Assembly (NCBI RefSeq): GCF_037201975.1
Contig: NZ_CP147520.1
Coordinates: 2,914,001 to 2,978,000 of the forward strand
DNA length: 64,000 nucleotides
Source of the DNA: Streptomyces sp. TG1A-60
Lineage (GTDB): Bacteria; Actinomycetota; Actinomycetes; Streptomycetales; Streptomycetaceae
Direction of reading: 5' to 3'
Made by a program: the position numbers and the translations under genes. Every line of letters starts with the position of its first letter. Position 1 is the first letter of the stretch. The notes beneath the pieces were generated by a model. It saw nothing but the letters and a program-made list of their open reading frames with translations. It did not search any database and was not told the DNA's origin. This document shows positions 25,321-33,992 of this stretch, one piece after another.

Positions 25321-26280
25321 TCATACTTCGATCTTGCCGAGGCGGCGGATGACGAAGAAGCCGACCGTGTAGAGGCCGATCGAGATCAGGACCAGGACCT
25401 GGCCGAGGGGGGAGCCGGTCACGCGGGCCAGGGCGCCGTCGTTCGAGGAGTTGATCAGGAGGAGGGAGCCCAGGCCCAGGAGGGGGACCGTGAAGGCCGT
25501 CGCGTTGACCTCGGAGAGCATCGTGCGGACCTCGCGGCGGGTCTCCTTCCGGTCCTCCAGCGTCTGGGTCAGGTTGCGCAGCGAACTCACCACCGAGCCG
25601 CCCGCCTTGTTGGACAGGACCAGGGTGGTGACCAGGACGATCAGCTCGCGGGACGGGAGGCGTTCGGCCAGCTCGCCGAGGGCGTCGTCGACGGAACGGC
25701 CCAGCGCCAACTGGTCTGCCACGCGGGCCAGTTCCTCGCCCGCCGGGGCCTCCAGTTCCTCCGCAGCCATCGCCAGGGCCGTACGGAGGGCGAGTCCGGC
25801 GGCGGTGGCGTTGGCGAGGAGGCGGGCCACGTCGGGGAGTTGGTTGATGAAGGCCTCGATGCGTTTCTGGCGCTGCCAGTTGAGGAAGATGGCCGCGCTC
25901 CAGACGCCGACGGCGCCGGCGATCGGGCCGAAGAACGGGGCGAGGGTCGCCGCCGCGATCAGCCAGAGGGTGACCACGGCCATGGCGACGTAGGCGGCGA
26001 ACTCACCCGCCGTCAGGTCCAGTCCCGTCGCCGTCAGGCGCAGGTGGATCGCGCGGCCGAGGCGGGTGCGGCGCAGGCGGCGGTCGACGGCCGTGAAGCG
26101 TCGTACGCGTCCCGCGGCTGTGCGCGGAAGGCCTCCCGGGTTGCCCGCGAGACGGTCGGCCACGGCCTGGCGCCGCGCGCGGCCGGAGGCGTACAGGTGC
26201 GCGCCGGCGACAGCCAGGGTGCCGCAGAGGACGGTGGCGCCGAGGGCCAGCAGGGTGGGGTTGTCCAGGGGTGTCGCCAT
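25321..26280 (-). CDS. tadB: Type II/IV secretion platform protein, TadB-like
   Basis: This 319-residue GspF-domain membrane protein has a helix at about 9-29, helices around 80-125, the core LPDVARLLANATAAGLALRTALAMAAEEL and NKAGGSVVSSLRNLTQTLEDR, and C-terminal helices ending in a short basic tail (RRLGKIEV). The ATG at 26280 has GAGGAGG eight bases upstream. It pairs with TadC to form the membrane platform and follows cpaF by 31 bases. Confidence 0.9.
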   Translation of the reverse strand: MATPLDNPTLLALGATVLCGTLAVAGAHLYASGRARRQAVADRLAGNPGGLPRTAAGRVRRFTAVDRRLRRTRLGRAIHLRLTATGLDLTAGEFAAYVAMAVVTLWLIAAATLAPFFGPIAGAVGVWSAAIFLNWQRQKRIEAFINQLPDVARLLANATAAGLALRTALAMAAEELEAPAGEELARVADQLALGRSVDDALGELAERLPSRELIVLVTTLVLSNKAGGSVVSSLRNLTQTLEDRKETRREVRTMLSEVNATAFTVPLLGLGSLLLINSSNDGALARVTGSPLGQVLVLISIGLYTVGFFVIRRLGKIEV

Positions 26281-26311
26281 GGTCGGTCCTACCTCCTCGG
26301 GGCTCTCGGGG

Positions 26312-27652
26312 CTATCCGATGGCCTGGCGGGTGTGGAGTACGTCGATGGCCTCGGCGACGCCGTACGCGGGTGGCAGCGGTTCGTCGGCCACGTACAGCT
26401 TCTCCGCGACGGGGCGCGGCACCGGCAGGTGTTCGAAGCGGCCCTGCACGACGCGGTCGGCGCCGAGGGGGCTCGCGACGAAGCGGGAGACCGTGGCGAT
26501 ACGGAACTGCTCGCGTCCGTGCGAGACGAGCAGGGCGATCTCGGTGACCTTGCGGGAGCCGTCGGCGAAGCGGGTGAGCTGGACGACCACGTCCACCGCC
26601 GAGTTGATCTGGTCCTTGAGGGCCTCGAAGGGGATGAGGACCTCGGACATCGAGCCGAGGGTCTGCAGGCGCATGAGGGCGTCCTCGGCGGAGTTGGCGT
26701 GGACCGTGGCGAGGGAGCCGTCGTGGCCCGTCGACATGGCCTGGAGCATGTCGAGGGTCTCGCCGCCGCGGACCTCACCGACGATGATGCGGTCCGGGCG
26801 CATACGGAGGGAGTTGCGGACCAGGTCGCGGATGGTGATCTGGCCCTTGCCCTCGATGTTCGGGGGGCGGGACTCCAGGCGGATCACGTGCTCCTGCTGG
26901 AGCTGGAGTTCGGCGGAGTCCTCGATGGTGATGATGCGCTCGCGGGGCGGGATCAGGCCGGAGAGCGCGTTGAGGAGGGTCGTCTTTCCGGTGCCGGTAC
27001 CGCCGCTGACGATGACGTTGAAGCGGGCGCGGACGAAGGCGGCGAGCAGCATCAGCATCTGCTCGTCGAGGGAGCCGAGGTCGATGAGTTCCGGGAGCGT
27101 GTACGCGCGGGGGAAGCGGCGGATCGTGAGGGTCGGGCCGGTGAGGGCGAGCGGCGGGATGATGACGTTGACGCGCTCGCCGGTGGGGAGGCGGGCGTCG
27201 ACCATGGGGTTGGACTCGTCGACGCGGCGGTTGACGGTCGAGACGATCCGCTCGATGGTCTGCATGAGCTGCTCGGTGGAGGCGAAGCGGAGGGGGAGCT
27301 GTTCGACGCGGCCGGCTCGTTCCACGAAGATCGAGTCGGGGCCGTTCACCATGATCTCGGTGACCGACGCGTCGGCGAGGAGGGGTTCGAGGACACCGAG
27401 GCCGAGTGCCTCGTCGACGACCCTGCGGATCAGTTGGGAGCGTTCGGCGGAGGAGAGGACCGGGCCCTCTCGGCTGATGATGTGACCCAGTACGCGTTCC
27501 AGGCGGGCCCTGCGGTCGGCTGCCGTCAGGGTGGACATCTCGGCCAGGTCGATCTCTTCGAGGAGCTTGGCACGGTAGACGGCCACGAGGTGTCCGTCCT
27601 CGCGTCCGGTGGACCCCTCGTCGGGGGCGGCGATACGGGATCGCAGGCTCAT
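26312..27652 (-). CDS. cpaF: CpaF/TadA-type secretion ATPase
   Basis: This 446-residue cytosolic hexameric ATPase drives Flp pilus assembly or secretion. The N-terminal domain has LLADASVTEIMVNGPDSIFVER. The core has Walker A GGTGTGKTTLLNAL (about 220), Asp box TIEDSAELQL, Walker B RIIVGEVRGGE and His box TGHDGSLATVHANS. All catalytic motifs are intact. The CpaF/TadA branch is indicated by the N-terminal module and the PTLTIRRFPR strand. It lies between the two TadE-like genes and the platform genes. Confidence 0.96.
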   Translation of the reverse strand: MSLRSRIAAPDEGSTGREDGHLVAVYRAKLLEEIDLAEMSTLTAADRRARLERVLGHIISREGPVLSSAERSQLIRRVVDEALGLGVLEPLLADASVTEIMVNGPDSIFVERAGRVEQLPLRFASTEQLMQTIERIVSTVNRRVDESNPMVDARLPTGERVNVIIPPLALTGPTLTIRRFPRAYTLPELIDLGSLDEQMLMLLAAFVRARFNVIVSGGTGTGKTTLLNALSGLIPPRERIITIEDSAELQLQQEHVIRLESRPPNIEGKGQITIRDLVRNSLRMRPDRIIVGEVRGGETLDMLQAMSTGHDGSLATVHANSAEDALMRLQTLGSMSEVLIPFEALKDQINSAVDVVVQLTRFADGSRKVTEIALLVSHGREQFRIATVSRFVASPLGADRVVQGRFEHLPVPRPVAEKLYVADEPLPPAYGVAEAIDVLHTRQAIG

Positions 27653-27698
27653 CTTCTCGTCAACTCCTCTCGGGGGTACGGATGCTGTGGCGGTCGGG

Positions 27699-28121
27699 TC
27701 AGTCGGTGTCGGAGTCGTTGGGCATGGTGACGGTGCGTTCCACGGTGACCGGGTCGAAGAGGGGGATCACGGAGGGGACGGTCACGGTGACCGTGGCCGT
27801 GGTGGTGTCGGTGCCGGGGCCCACGTCGGGTTCCGGGTCCAGCCAGGCGCTCGTCGCGGCCACGCCGGCGGCTTCCCCCGCGCCGGGCGACAGCGACTCG
27901 GCCCGCGCCGCCGCCCGCGCCGCCGATCCCGCCTGGCTGATGGCGTAGCCGACGAGGCCGAGCTGGATCGCCGCCATGCCTACGAGTAGGAGGATCGGGA
28001 GGAAGCCGGCGAACTCCAGGATGGAGGCGCCTCGGTCGTTCCAGCGGCGGGGGCGCGGCTTCGGTCCCGTCGCGGCCGGTTCGGCACCGCCGGGACGGGG
28101 GCGCTGGACGGGCGGAGTCAT
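27699..28121 (-). CDS. TadE-family pseudopilin-like protein
   Basis: This 140-residue protein has the TadE pattern: DRGASILEFAGFLPILLLVGMAAIQLGLVGYAISQAGSAARAAARAES. That is an N-terminal helix with Glu at position 5 of the mature-like segment, followed by an extracellular beta-rich part (TTTATVTVTVPSVIPLF). It overlaps the end of the preceding CpaE-TadE gene by four bases (ATGA), so it is coupled to it. It is the second TadE-like module of the locus. Confidence 0.88.
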   Translation of the reverse strand: MTPPVQRPRPGGAEPAATGPKPRPRRWNDRGASILEFAGFLPILLLVGMAAIQLGLVGYAISQAGSAARAAARAESLSPGAGEAAGVAATSAWLDPEPDVGPGTDTTTATVTVTVPSVIPLFDPVTVERTVTMPNDSDTD

Positions 28122-29731
28122 TCCGTATCCACCTCCAGTGCCGCCCCCGCTTCGCCGTTGACAGTCCAGCCGGCGTCGAAGCCGGGGAAGAAGAGGGGGA
28201 CGTTCGCCTCGACCTCGGCCCGCATGACCGGGCCGCTGGGGGCGCAGTCGATGGAGGTGTCGCTCCAGGCGCCCGGGAGGTTCCCGGCGCCGGCGGCCTG
28301 GCAGGCGCCCTGGACGTCGCCGTCGACCGCGTAGGCCGCCGTGGCCGCGCGGGCCGCCTCGTCGGCCGCGTTGCCGGCGAGGGAGTAGGTGTAGCCGTAG
28401 AGGGCGGCCTGCCAGAGGATCGCCATGGTGATCAGGATCAGGGGGAACACCCCGGCGAACTCGAGGGTCACCGAACCCCGGTCGCCGCCCTTGCGGCGCA
28501 GGACGAGGGCGCTCCGGTCGCCGGCGGCCTTGCGGCGCCGGCCGCCACCGTTCTCCGGCGCGGCGACCAGTTCCAGTTCCCCGGCCAGCGCCCACAGCGC
28601 CTGCTTGACGGTCGAGCGGGCGTCGAGGTCCTGGAGGCGGCCCGCGTCGACGACGGACTGGAGTTCCTTGAAGGCTGCGGGGACGGCGGCGCGGGCCACC
28701 CTCGTGCCGGTGACCTTCTCGACCAGGGACGGCTGGATCTCCGTACCACGCGAGTGGCGGTTGACGACGGTCAGCGTCTCCTCGGCCTTACGGATCTGGA
28801 GGCGGTCCCAGAGGCGGACCATGCGTTTGGCGGCGCGGACCGCGACCACGTCCGGGGTGACCAGGAGGAGCGCCTGGTCGGCCGTTTCGACGGCCGCCGC
28901 GGTCGCGGAGTTCATCTGGGAGCCGCAGTCGACCACCACCACGTCGTGGCGCGAGCGGAGGGCCGCCAGGATCTGGCGGGCGACACGGTCCGTCACCTCC
29001 TCGCCGCGTTCGCCCTCGGCGGGGGCGAGCAGGAGGGCGATGCCGGTGTCATGGACGTACACCGCCTCCTGGAGGACACGGGGGTTGATGTCCGTGATCC
29101 CGGCCAGGTCGGCGACCGAGCGGCGGAACTGCACGTCCAGGTACGACGCCACGTCCCCGGACTGCAGGTCCAGGTCGAGGAGCGCCACCGTGCGGCCGGA
29201 CGCCCGTGCCGCCAGGGCGAGCTGGACCGCCGCGACGGTTGCACCGACGCCGCCCTTGGCTCCGCTGACCGTGACGACGGTGCCGCCCGGGCCCGCGTAC
29301 AGCTCCGGCGTACGGCTGCCGAGGTGGCGGCGCATGCCGGCGGACCAGGCGGCGGCGGCCTGGACGCGTTCGGCGAGGGCGTCGTAGGAGAGGGGCAGGT
29401 TGACGATGCCCCGGGCGCCGGAGTCCATGGCGGCGGTGAGGACGCCGGTGGTCGTGTCGGAGGTGACGAGGACGACGCCGACCGCCGGGAAGCGCAGGAC
29501 GAGGTCGCGGACCAGGTCCAACGCCGGTACCGGGCCGATCCGTTCATGGACCAGCACCACCTCGGGCAGCTCGTCCAGCGATTCGGCGGCCAGTCGCGCG
29601 AGGGTGTCGAGCAGGGCGGTGGAGTCGGTGACGGGCGGTGCCGGTTCGGCGTCGGTCAGCTGGCTGAGCAGGGTGGTGAGGGCACTGGCCGACTCTACGT
29701 CCCCGGCGGCGGGGAGGACACGGATGGTCAT
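28118..29731 (-). CDS. CpaE/TadZ-like ATPase fused to a TadE domain
   Basis: This is one uninterrupted 537-codon frame. Residues 1-135 look like a degenerate receiver domain (PAVGVVLVTSDTTTGVLTAAMDSGARGIV). Residues about 150-400 are a ParA/MinD-type ATPase with deviant Walker A GAKGGVGAT, as in CpaE/TadZ, which position the pilus machine. From residue 416 (DRGSVTLEFAGVFPLILITM) to the end is a complete TadE domain with its helix. No ATG, GTG or TTG in frame precedes DRGS in the junction, so a separate TadE start is unlikely. The fusion would tether the localisation ATPase to the membrane. Confidence 0.85.
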   Translation of the reverse strand: MTIRVLPAAGDVESASALTTLLSQLTDAEPAPPVTDSTALLDTLARLAAESLDELPEVVLVHERIGPVPALDLVRDLVLRFPAVGVVLVTSDTTTGVLTAAMDSGARGIVNLPLSYDALAERVQAAAAWSAGMRRHLGSRTPELYAGPGGTVVTVSGAKGGVGATVAAVQLALAARASGRTVALLDLDLQSGDVASYLDVQFRRSVADLAGITDINPRVLQEAVYVHDTGIALLLAPAEGERGEEVTDRVARQILAALRSRHDVVVVDCGSQMNSATAAAVETADQALLLVTPDVVAVRAAKRMVRLWDRLQIRKAEETLTVVNRHSRGTEIQPSLVEKVTGTRVARAAVPAAFKELQSVVDAGRLQDLDARSTVKQALWALAGELELVAAPENGGGRRRKAAGDRSALVLRRKGGDRGSVTLEFAGVFPLILITMAILWQAALYGYTYSLAGNAADEAARAATAAYAVDGDVQGACQAAGAGNLPGAWSDTSIDCAPSGPVMRAEVEANVPLFFPGFDAGWTVNGEAGAALEVDTE

Positions 29732-29957
29732 CGGCGGATCCCCGTTCCGCTCACGGAGGTGTGGGGTCCGGCCGCCTCACACCGCCAACCCACCCGGGGC
29801 TCGCTCGGCACCCCGGCCCCCTTCGGCACCCGGCGCCCTTTCGGCTCACCGCCGCGCGGCACCCTCATCAGCATGCCCACCCGCGGGGGTGTTCGACGCA
29901 TTCTCGTTCGAGCAGCCCCTCTGCGGACGTTCCGGACCGACCTCATCGCGGGGCCTC

Positions 29958-30674
29958 CTACTTGTCCTCGTCGAGGGTGTACGAACGGTCGTCCGGTACG
30001 ACGACCGTGGCCTCGCCGCCCCCGACGAGGGCGAGACGGACGTGCTCGGCGAACGACTCGGCGAACGCGACGCGCTGGGCGTCGGCGGTGTCGAGCGCGA
30101 AGGTGATCGGGACGGCCTCGGTCGCCGTGCGCCGGCGGTCGCTGCTGGACTGGCCGGCTTCGAGGGCGGTGAGCCTGCCGACGTCGATGACGCGGGCGTC
30201 GGTGACGAGCAGCTTGGACGTGTCCTTGCCCGAGTCGCTGTCCTTCTCCTCGAACGTGGCGTAGATGTTGACCCGCGACCCCGGGTTGATCTTCCCCGCC
30301 ACACCGGTGGACGCGTCGATCATGATCGCGATCTCCTGCTGCCCCGATTCGAGTCCGGGCCGGTCGACGATCATGTCCGACTGGAGCAGCGAACCCTTCT
30401 CCAGCCGGGTGACGGCGATCTTCCCGCGGATCTGCGCCAGATCGGTGACCGCCGTCGCCGACAGCCACCGCTCCGGCATCGTGATTTTCTCGAACTGGCC
30501 CGCCGACAGCTCCTTGTAGGGCGCGATGTCGCCCTTCAGCCGGTACGCGGTCACCTCGGGCCCGACCTTCGCGTTCACGTCACGGATCACCGAGAGCACC
30601 CCGGCGAAGGCGGCCAGGGCGCACAGGGCCGAGAGGACCAGCAGGATGACGCCGCGGCGCTGGCGTGAGTTCAC
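29958..30674 (-). CDS. cpaB: CpaB/RcpC-like SAF-domain protein
   Basis: This 238-residue protein has a single N-terminal helix (GVILLVLSALCALAAFAGVLSV). A SAF domain (about 45-110; AYRLKGDIAPYKELSAGQFEKI, TRLEKGSLLQSDM) follows, then the RcpC/CpaB C-terminal domain (GKINPGSRVNIYATFEE). In diderms CpaB works with the secretin; here, without an outer membrane, it presumably faces the wall. It is the first gene of the Tad-type unit. The start is GTG. A 226-base gap without a gene separates it from the CpaE-TadE fusion. Confidence 0.9.
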   Translation of the reverse strand: MNSRQRRGVILLVLSALCALAAFAGVLSVIRDVNAKVGPEVTAYRLKGDIAPYKELSAGQFEKITMPERWLSATAVTDLAQIRGKIAVTRLEKGSLLQSDMIVDRPGLESGQQEIAIMIDASTGVAGKINPGSRVNIYATFEEKDSDSGKDTSKLLVTDARVIDVGRLTALEAGQSSSDRRRTATEAVPITFALDTADAQRVAFAESFAEHVRLALVGGGEATVVVPDDRSYTLDEDK

Positions 30675-30879
30675 TACATCTCACCTCGTGGGGACGTGCC
30701 GGGCACTTGAGCGAGCCTGCTTTTCCTGCTGGGAGTCCGGGGGTCGGTCCCCGAGTGATGCAGCATGAGCCGAACAACCTCGATCGGGGCGGGGGACGGA
30801 CGGGGTCGGGCGGTCGGGCGGTCGGGGCCGGATGCGGGGAGCCTTGGCCGCTACGGCCCACGGAGTTGTCGTACGGCGG

Positions 30880-31854
30880 TCATGTGGCCCCCCGCGGCAG
30901 CGCGTGGACGGACCCGGAGCCGGGGCCCGGGACGGGTTCCGGTTCTCGTAACGGTGCCGCGCAGAACCCGCAACGGTCGCCGATGAGTTCCAGGCCGCAC
31001 CAGTGGCACGTCTCGCGGCGTACGGACGACACGAGCTGGTAGAGCACGGAGACGTCACAGAGACCGGCGGCGAACTCGACGAGCTTGCCGGTCCCCCACC
31101 AGCGTGTGGAACCGGCCGGCAGCGGCACCGGCAGGGATCCCTGCACCTGCCAGGCCGGCGCGAGCGTCGCGGTGACCCAGTCGGACGGCGGTTGCGGCCC
31201 CTGCGCGACGAGCAGCCGGGTGGCGAACTCGGGTCCCGCGAGGGGCTCCTCGTCGACGGTGTTGAGCCGTACGAGCTGGGGCCGGGGGTTGGCCAGTACG
31301 GCGAACCGGGCGCCCGGCATCCACGACTTGGCGTGCGACTTCAGCGTGACCGGCACACGGTCGAGCTTGGCGACGGAACCGAGGAGGGCGCCGGCGTAGA
31401 TGTAGTGCGCGAGGAGGCGCACGGAGGAGGCGAGCACCCCGGGGCTGAAGTCGCACAGGGACAGCTGCCGCAACTGCTGGGCGAGCAGGGCGAGTCCGAG
31501 CGGCGGCAGGTCGACGCCGAGCAGGGCGATGCGGTCGCTCTCCAGCACGGAACGCACGGTGTGCAGCCGCCGGGAGACGGCCGACTCGCCGGAGGCCGAG
31601 TGGAGGGCGATGACATAGCCGTGCTGCTCGATGAGCGCGTGCATGCCGAGCAGGGACCCTTCGAGCGTCTCCTGCGGCTGCACGACGGCGGGCGGGGTCT
31701 GCCGGTCATGCGGTGGGAGCACCAGATCGGAACTGGTGACGGCTATCGCGGTCGGCACGCTGCACACCACCCCGTTCACTGCGGCGAGGTGGTCGACCAC
31801 CGCCTCAGACGGCCCCTGTGAGGATCGGCGTCCGCCTCGACGCCCCTCCTGCAT
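30880..31854 (-). CDS. Conserved actinobacterial protein with C-terminal CxxC pairs
   Basis: I do not recognise a named family in this 324-residue protein. The N-terminal 230 residues are mixed alpha/beta with little charge clustering (LLGMHALIEQHGYVIALHSASGESAVSRRL). A hydrophobic stretch lies around 140-170. The C-terminus carries CHWC and CGFC knuckles 10 residues apart (ETCHWCGLELIGDRCGFCAAPL), a zinc-ribbon pattern. It sits 205 bases upstream of cpaB on the same strand and could be co-regulated with the Tad-type locus, although the gap is large enough for a separate promoter. Confidence 0.7.
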   Translation of the reverse strand: MQEGRRGGRRSSQGPSEAVVDHLAAVNGVVCSVPTAIAVTSSDLVLPPHDRQTPPAVVQPQETLEGSLLGMHALIEQHGYVIALHSASGESAVSRRLHTVRSVLESDRIALLGVDLPPLGLALLAQQLRQLSLCDFSPGVLASSVRLLAHYIYAGALLGSVAKLDRVPVTLKSHAKSWMPGARFAVLANPRPQLVRLNTVDEEPLAGPEFATRLLVAQGPQPPSDWVTATLAPAWQVQGSLPVPLPAGSTRWWGTGKLVEFAAGLCDVSVLYQLVSSVRRETCHWCGLELIGDRCGFCAAPLREPEPVPGPGSGSVHALPRGAT

Positions 31855-32199
31855 CGTCTTGCATCAGCACCATATCCACGGCATGCCCCGATCAACACCG
31901 AATCTTCTTGATCGACTCACGGAAGGTACGGCCCGTACCCACGCAGAGTGAGACGCATATGCCCCAACTAGGCAGGCGTGAGCGGGGGTTGGGGCGACCC
32001 GGACGGGTGAACGGGTCTCCTGCGGGAGCGTTGACGGCTTGATGGGTGGACAGCGACCGCGTGGTCCCTCGGCAGGGAGCCACGTTCCGTTGACGTCGAT
32101 GGCGGACTGAGAGCCGGGGAGCACCTGTGGCGCAGGTCACCGGAACCCTCCCCGTCTCGCGGAGAGACACGGGTGTGAGGTGTAAGAGGTGCATACGAG
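31855..32199. other. Intergenic region with no supportable gene
   Basis: This 345-base stretch is less biased in codon positions than its neighbours in all frames. The bases near 31860-31960 are relatively A+T-rich and should carry the promoter of the minus-strand gene ending at 30880. Confidence 0.35.
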
Positions 32200-32325
32200 A
32201 TGAGTGACCCTTCGTCGGCGCGGGTGCGGGCGCGGCGGCTGCCGCCGCCGCGGTTCCTTTCGGCGAGCGATCAGCTACGACCGCTTGATCTTCACGATCG
32301 GGTGAACCGCGAAGTACGGGCCTAG
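32200..32325 (+). CDS. Possible 41-residue ORF, weak
   Basis: An ATG with GAGGTG about nine bases upstream opens 41 codons, overlapping the end of the convergent Nramp-like gene by four bases. The peptide is basic (MSDPSSARVRARRLPPPRF). Third-position G+C is about 0.7, below the neighbours. It is listed because the ribosome binding site is plausible; nothing else supports it. Confidence 0.2.
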   Translation: MSDPSSARVRARRLPPPRFLSASDQLRPLDLHDRVNREVRA

Positions 32326-33632
32326 AGGAAGTCCGCCCACGGCTGGTCCCAGATCTGCTTCACCGCCAGGACCAGGAACAGCAGGCCCGCGACCGCCAGC
32401 ATCGTGTTGCTGACCATCCCGCTGCGCCATTCCCGGGGCGTGCGGGAGGAGTTGAGGAGCCAGAGGAGGGTGGCGGAGAGGAAGGGGAGGAAGGCCGCGC
32501 CGAGGACGCCGTAGAAAATGATCAGGCGGAACGGCTGGCCCTGGAAGAGCAGGACGATGGGCGGGAAGGTCAGCCAGAGCAGATACGCGCGGAAGGGCCA
32601 CGAGCGCTCGCGTCGGCCGGAGGCGACCTCCTCGCCCGTCACCTCGCCCTTCCTGCGGAACCGCTCCACGAAGTCCGCGAACATCAGGCTCACGCCGTGC
32701 CAGACGCCGATCAGGGAGGTGTACGAGGCGGCGAAGAAGCCGATCAGGAAGAACTTGGCGGTGGCCGTGCCGTACTCGTCGGCCAGGATGTCGCCGAGTT
32801 GGATCAGGCCCTTGTCGCCGCTCGCGATGGCGATGTTCGCGGAGTGCAGCAGTTCGGCGCCGACCACGAGCATCGCGATCACGAAGATGCCGGTCGTGAT
32901 GTACGCGACCCGGTTGTCGAGGCGCATGATCTTCATCCAGCCGGTGTTCGTCCAGCCCTTGGCGTTGACCCAGTAGCCGTAGGCGGCCAGCGTGATCGTG
33001 CCGCCGACGCCGCCGATCAGCCCGAGGGTGTTGAGGATCGAGTCCTTCTCGTCCGGCAGGACGGGCAGGAGGCCGGCGAAGGCGTCGCCGAGGTTGGGCG
33101 TGACGCGGATCGCGAGGTAGACCGTCACCACGAACATGACGCCCACGAGGACCGTCATGACCTTCTCGAAGACCTCGTACCTGTTGAACCAGACGAAGAC
33201 CAGACCGGTCAGGCCGCAGGCGATGGCCCACCACTTGAGGTCCATGACGTCCGGGAAGAGGGCCTGCAGGGGCAGGGCGCTGGAGGACATCGCCGCCGCG
33301 CCGTACACGAAACCCCAGATCACGACGTACACGACGAAGAACGACGTCGTCCAGCGGCCGAGGCTGGCCCAGCCGTCGAAGAGGGTGCGGCCGGTGGACA
33401 GATGCCAGCGGCCGGCCGCCTCGGCGAGGGAGATCTTCACGACACAGCCGATGACGGCCGCCCACAGCAGCGTGTAGCCGAAGTTGCTGCCCGCGATCAG
33501 GGTGGCGACCAGGTCGCCGGCGCCGACACCGGTCGCGGCGACGACGATGCCGGGGCCGATGTACTTCCAACTGGACTTGCGGGGGGCCGAAGTCGCGTCC
33601 CCGATAGCTGTGTTGTCCGTGGTGTCAGCCAT
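32322..33632 (-). CDS. Nramp-like divalent metal transporter
   Basis: This 436-residue membrane protein has about eleven helices and belongs to the Nramp (COG1914) superfamily. In canonical Nramp proteins helix 1 carries D-P-G-N for metal binding. Here the corresponding segment is GVGAGDLVATLIAGSNFGYTLLW, so the motif is altered, with Asp 40 the only acidic residue in it. The helix-6 Met-Pro-His motif is not evident either; the region reads GGTITLAAYGYW. Metal transport is inferred from the fold, and the ion may differ from Mn/Fe. The ATG at 33632 begins the conserved part. Confidence 0.85.
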   Translation of the reverse strand: MADTTDNTAIGDATSAPRKSSWKYIGPGIVVAATGVGAGDLVATLIAGSNFGYTLLWAAVIGCVVKISLAEAAGRWHLSTGRTLFDGWASLGRWTTSFFVVYVVIWGFVYGAAAMSSSALPLQALFPDVMDLKWWAIACGLTGLVFVWFNRYEVFEKVMTVLVGVMFVVTVYLAIRVTPNLGDAFAGLLPVLPDEKDSILNTLGLIGGVGGTITLAAYGYWVNAKGWTNTGWMKIMRLDNRVAYITTGIFVIAMLVVGAELLHSANIAIASGDKGLIQLGDILADEYGTATAKFFLIGFFAASYTSLIGVWHGVSLMFADFVERFRRKGEVTGEEVASGRRERSWPFRAYLLWLTFPPIVLLFQGQPFRLIIFYGVLGAAFLPFLSATLLWLLNSSRTPREWRSGMVSNTMLAVAGLLFLVLAVKQIWDQPWADFL

Positions 33633-33992
33633 GCCGATCAAGAAAGCGCAAAGCGGGGGCGGGCACAAGGGGGCGTGCGGTGAAGGAAACCGGGGGTGAT
33701 CTTGAGGATTCCGGGAGCGCCGGGGGGCTGATGCCGACGGTCCGCAGACGGCGCGTGTCGGCGGTGCGTAGGGCGGTGCGTCGCGGTACGGACACCGGTC
33801 GTGCCGGCGGACGCGCACGGGCTTCGGCGGACGCGCAGGGTCTCGACGGACGCTCACGGGCCTGGCGCATAGGACGGACGCTCACGGGCCTGGCGCATTG
33901 GGACGACGGGCCCCGGCGGCTGGGCGTGCCGTCGGGGCCCGGGCTGTGGCTCCGGGGCGGTCGGGTGTCGTCGCTCGCCGGAACTCGGCGGG
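33633..33992. other. Intergenic region between two minus-strand genes
   Basis: No gene was seen. It contains the 28-bp-period repeat at 33845-33898 and more degenerate copies of CGGACGC-type units just before it. The Nramp-like gene promoter must lie near 33640-33700. Confidence 0.35.
33845..33898. repeat. Tandem direct repeat, 26 bp twice
   Basis: Two identical 26-base copies starting GACGGACGCTCACGGGCC (33845-33870 and 33873-33898) are separated by two bases. Degenerate relatives extend upstream to about 33800. Confidence 0.85.
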
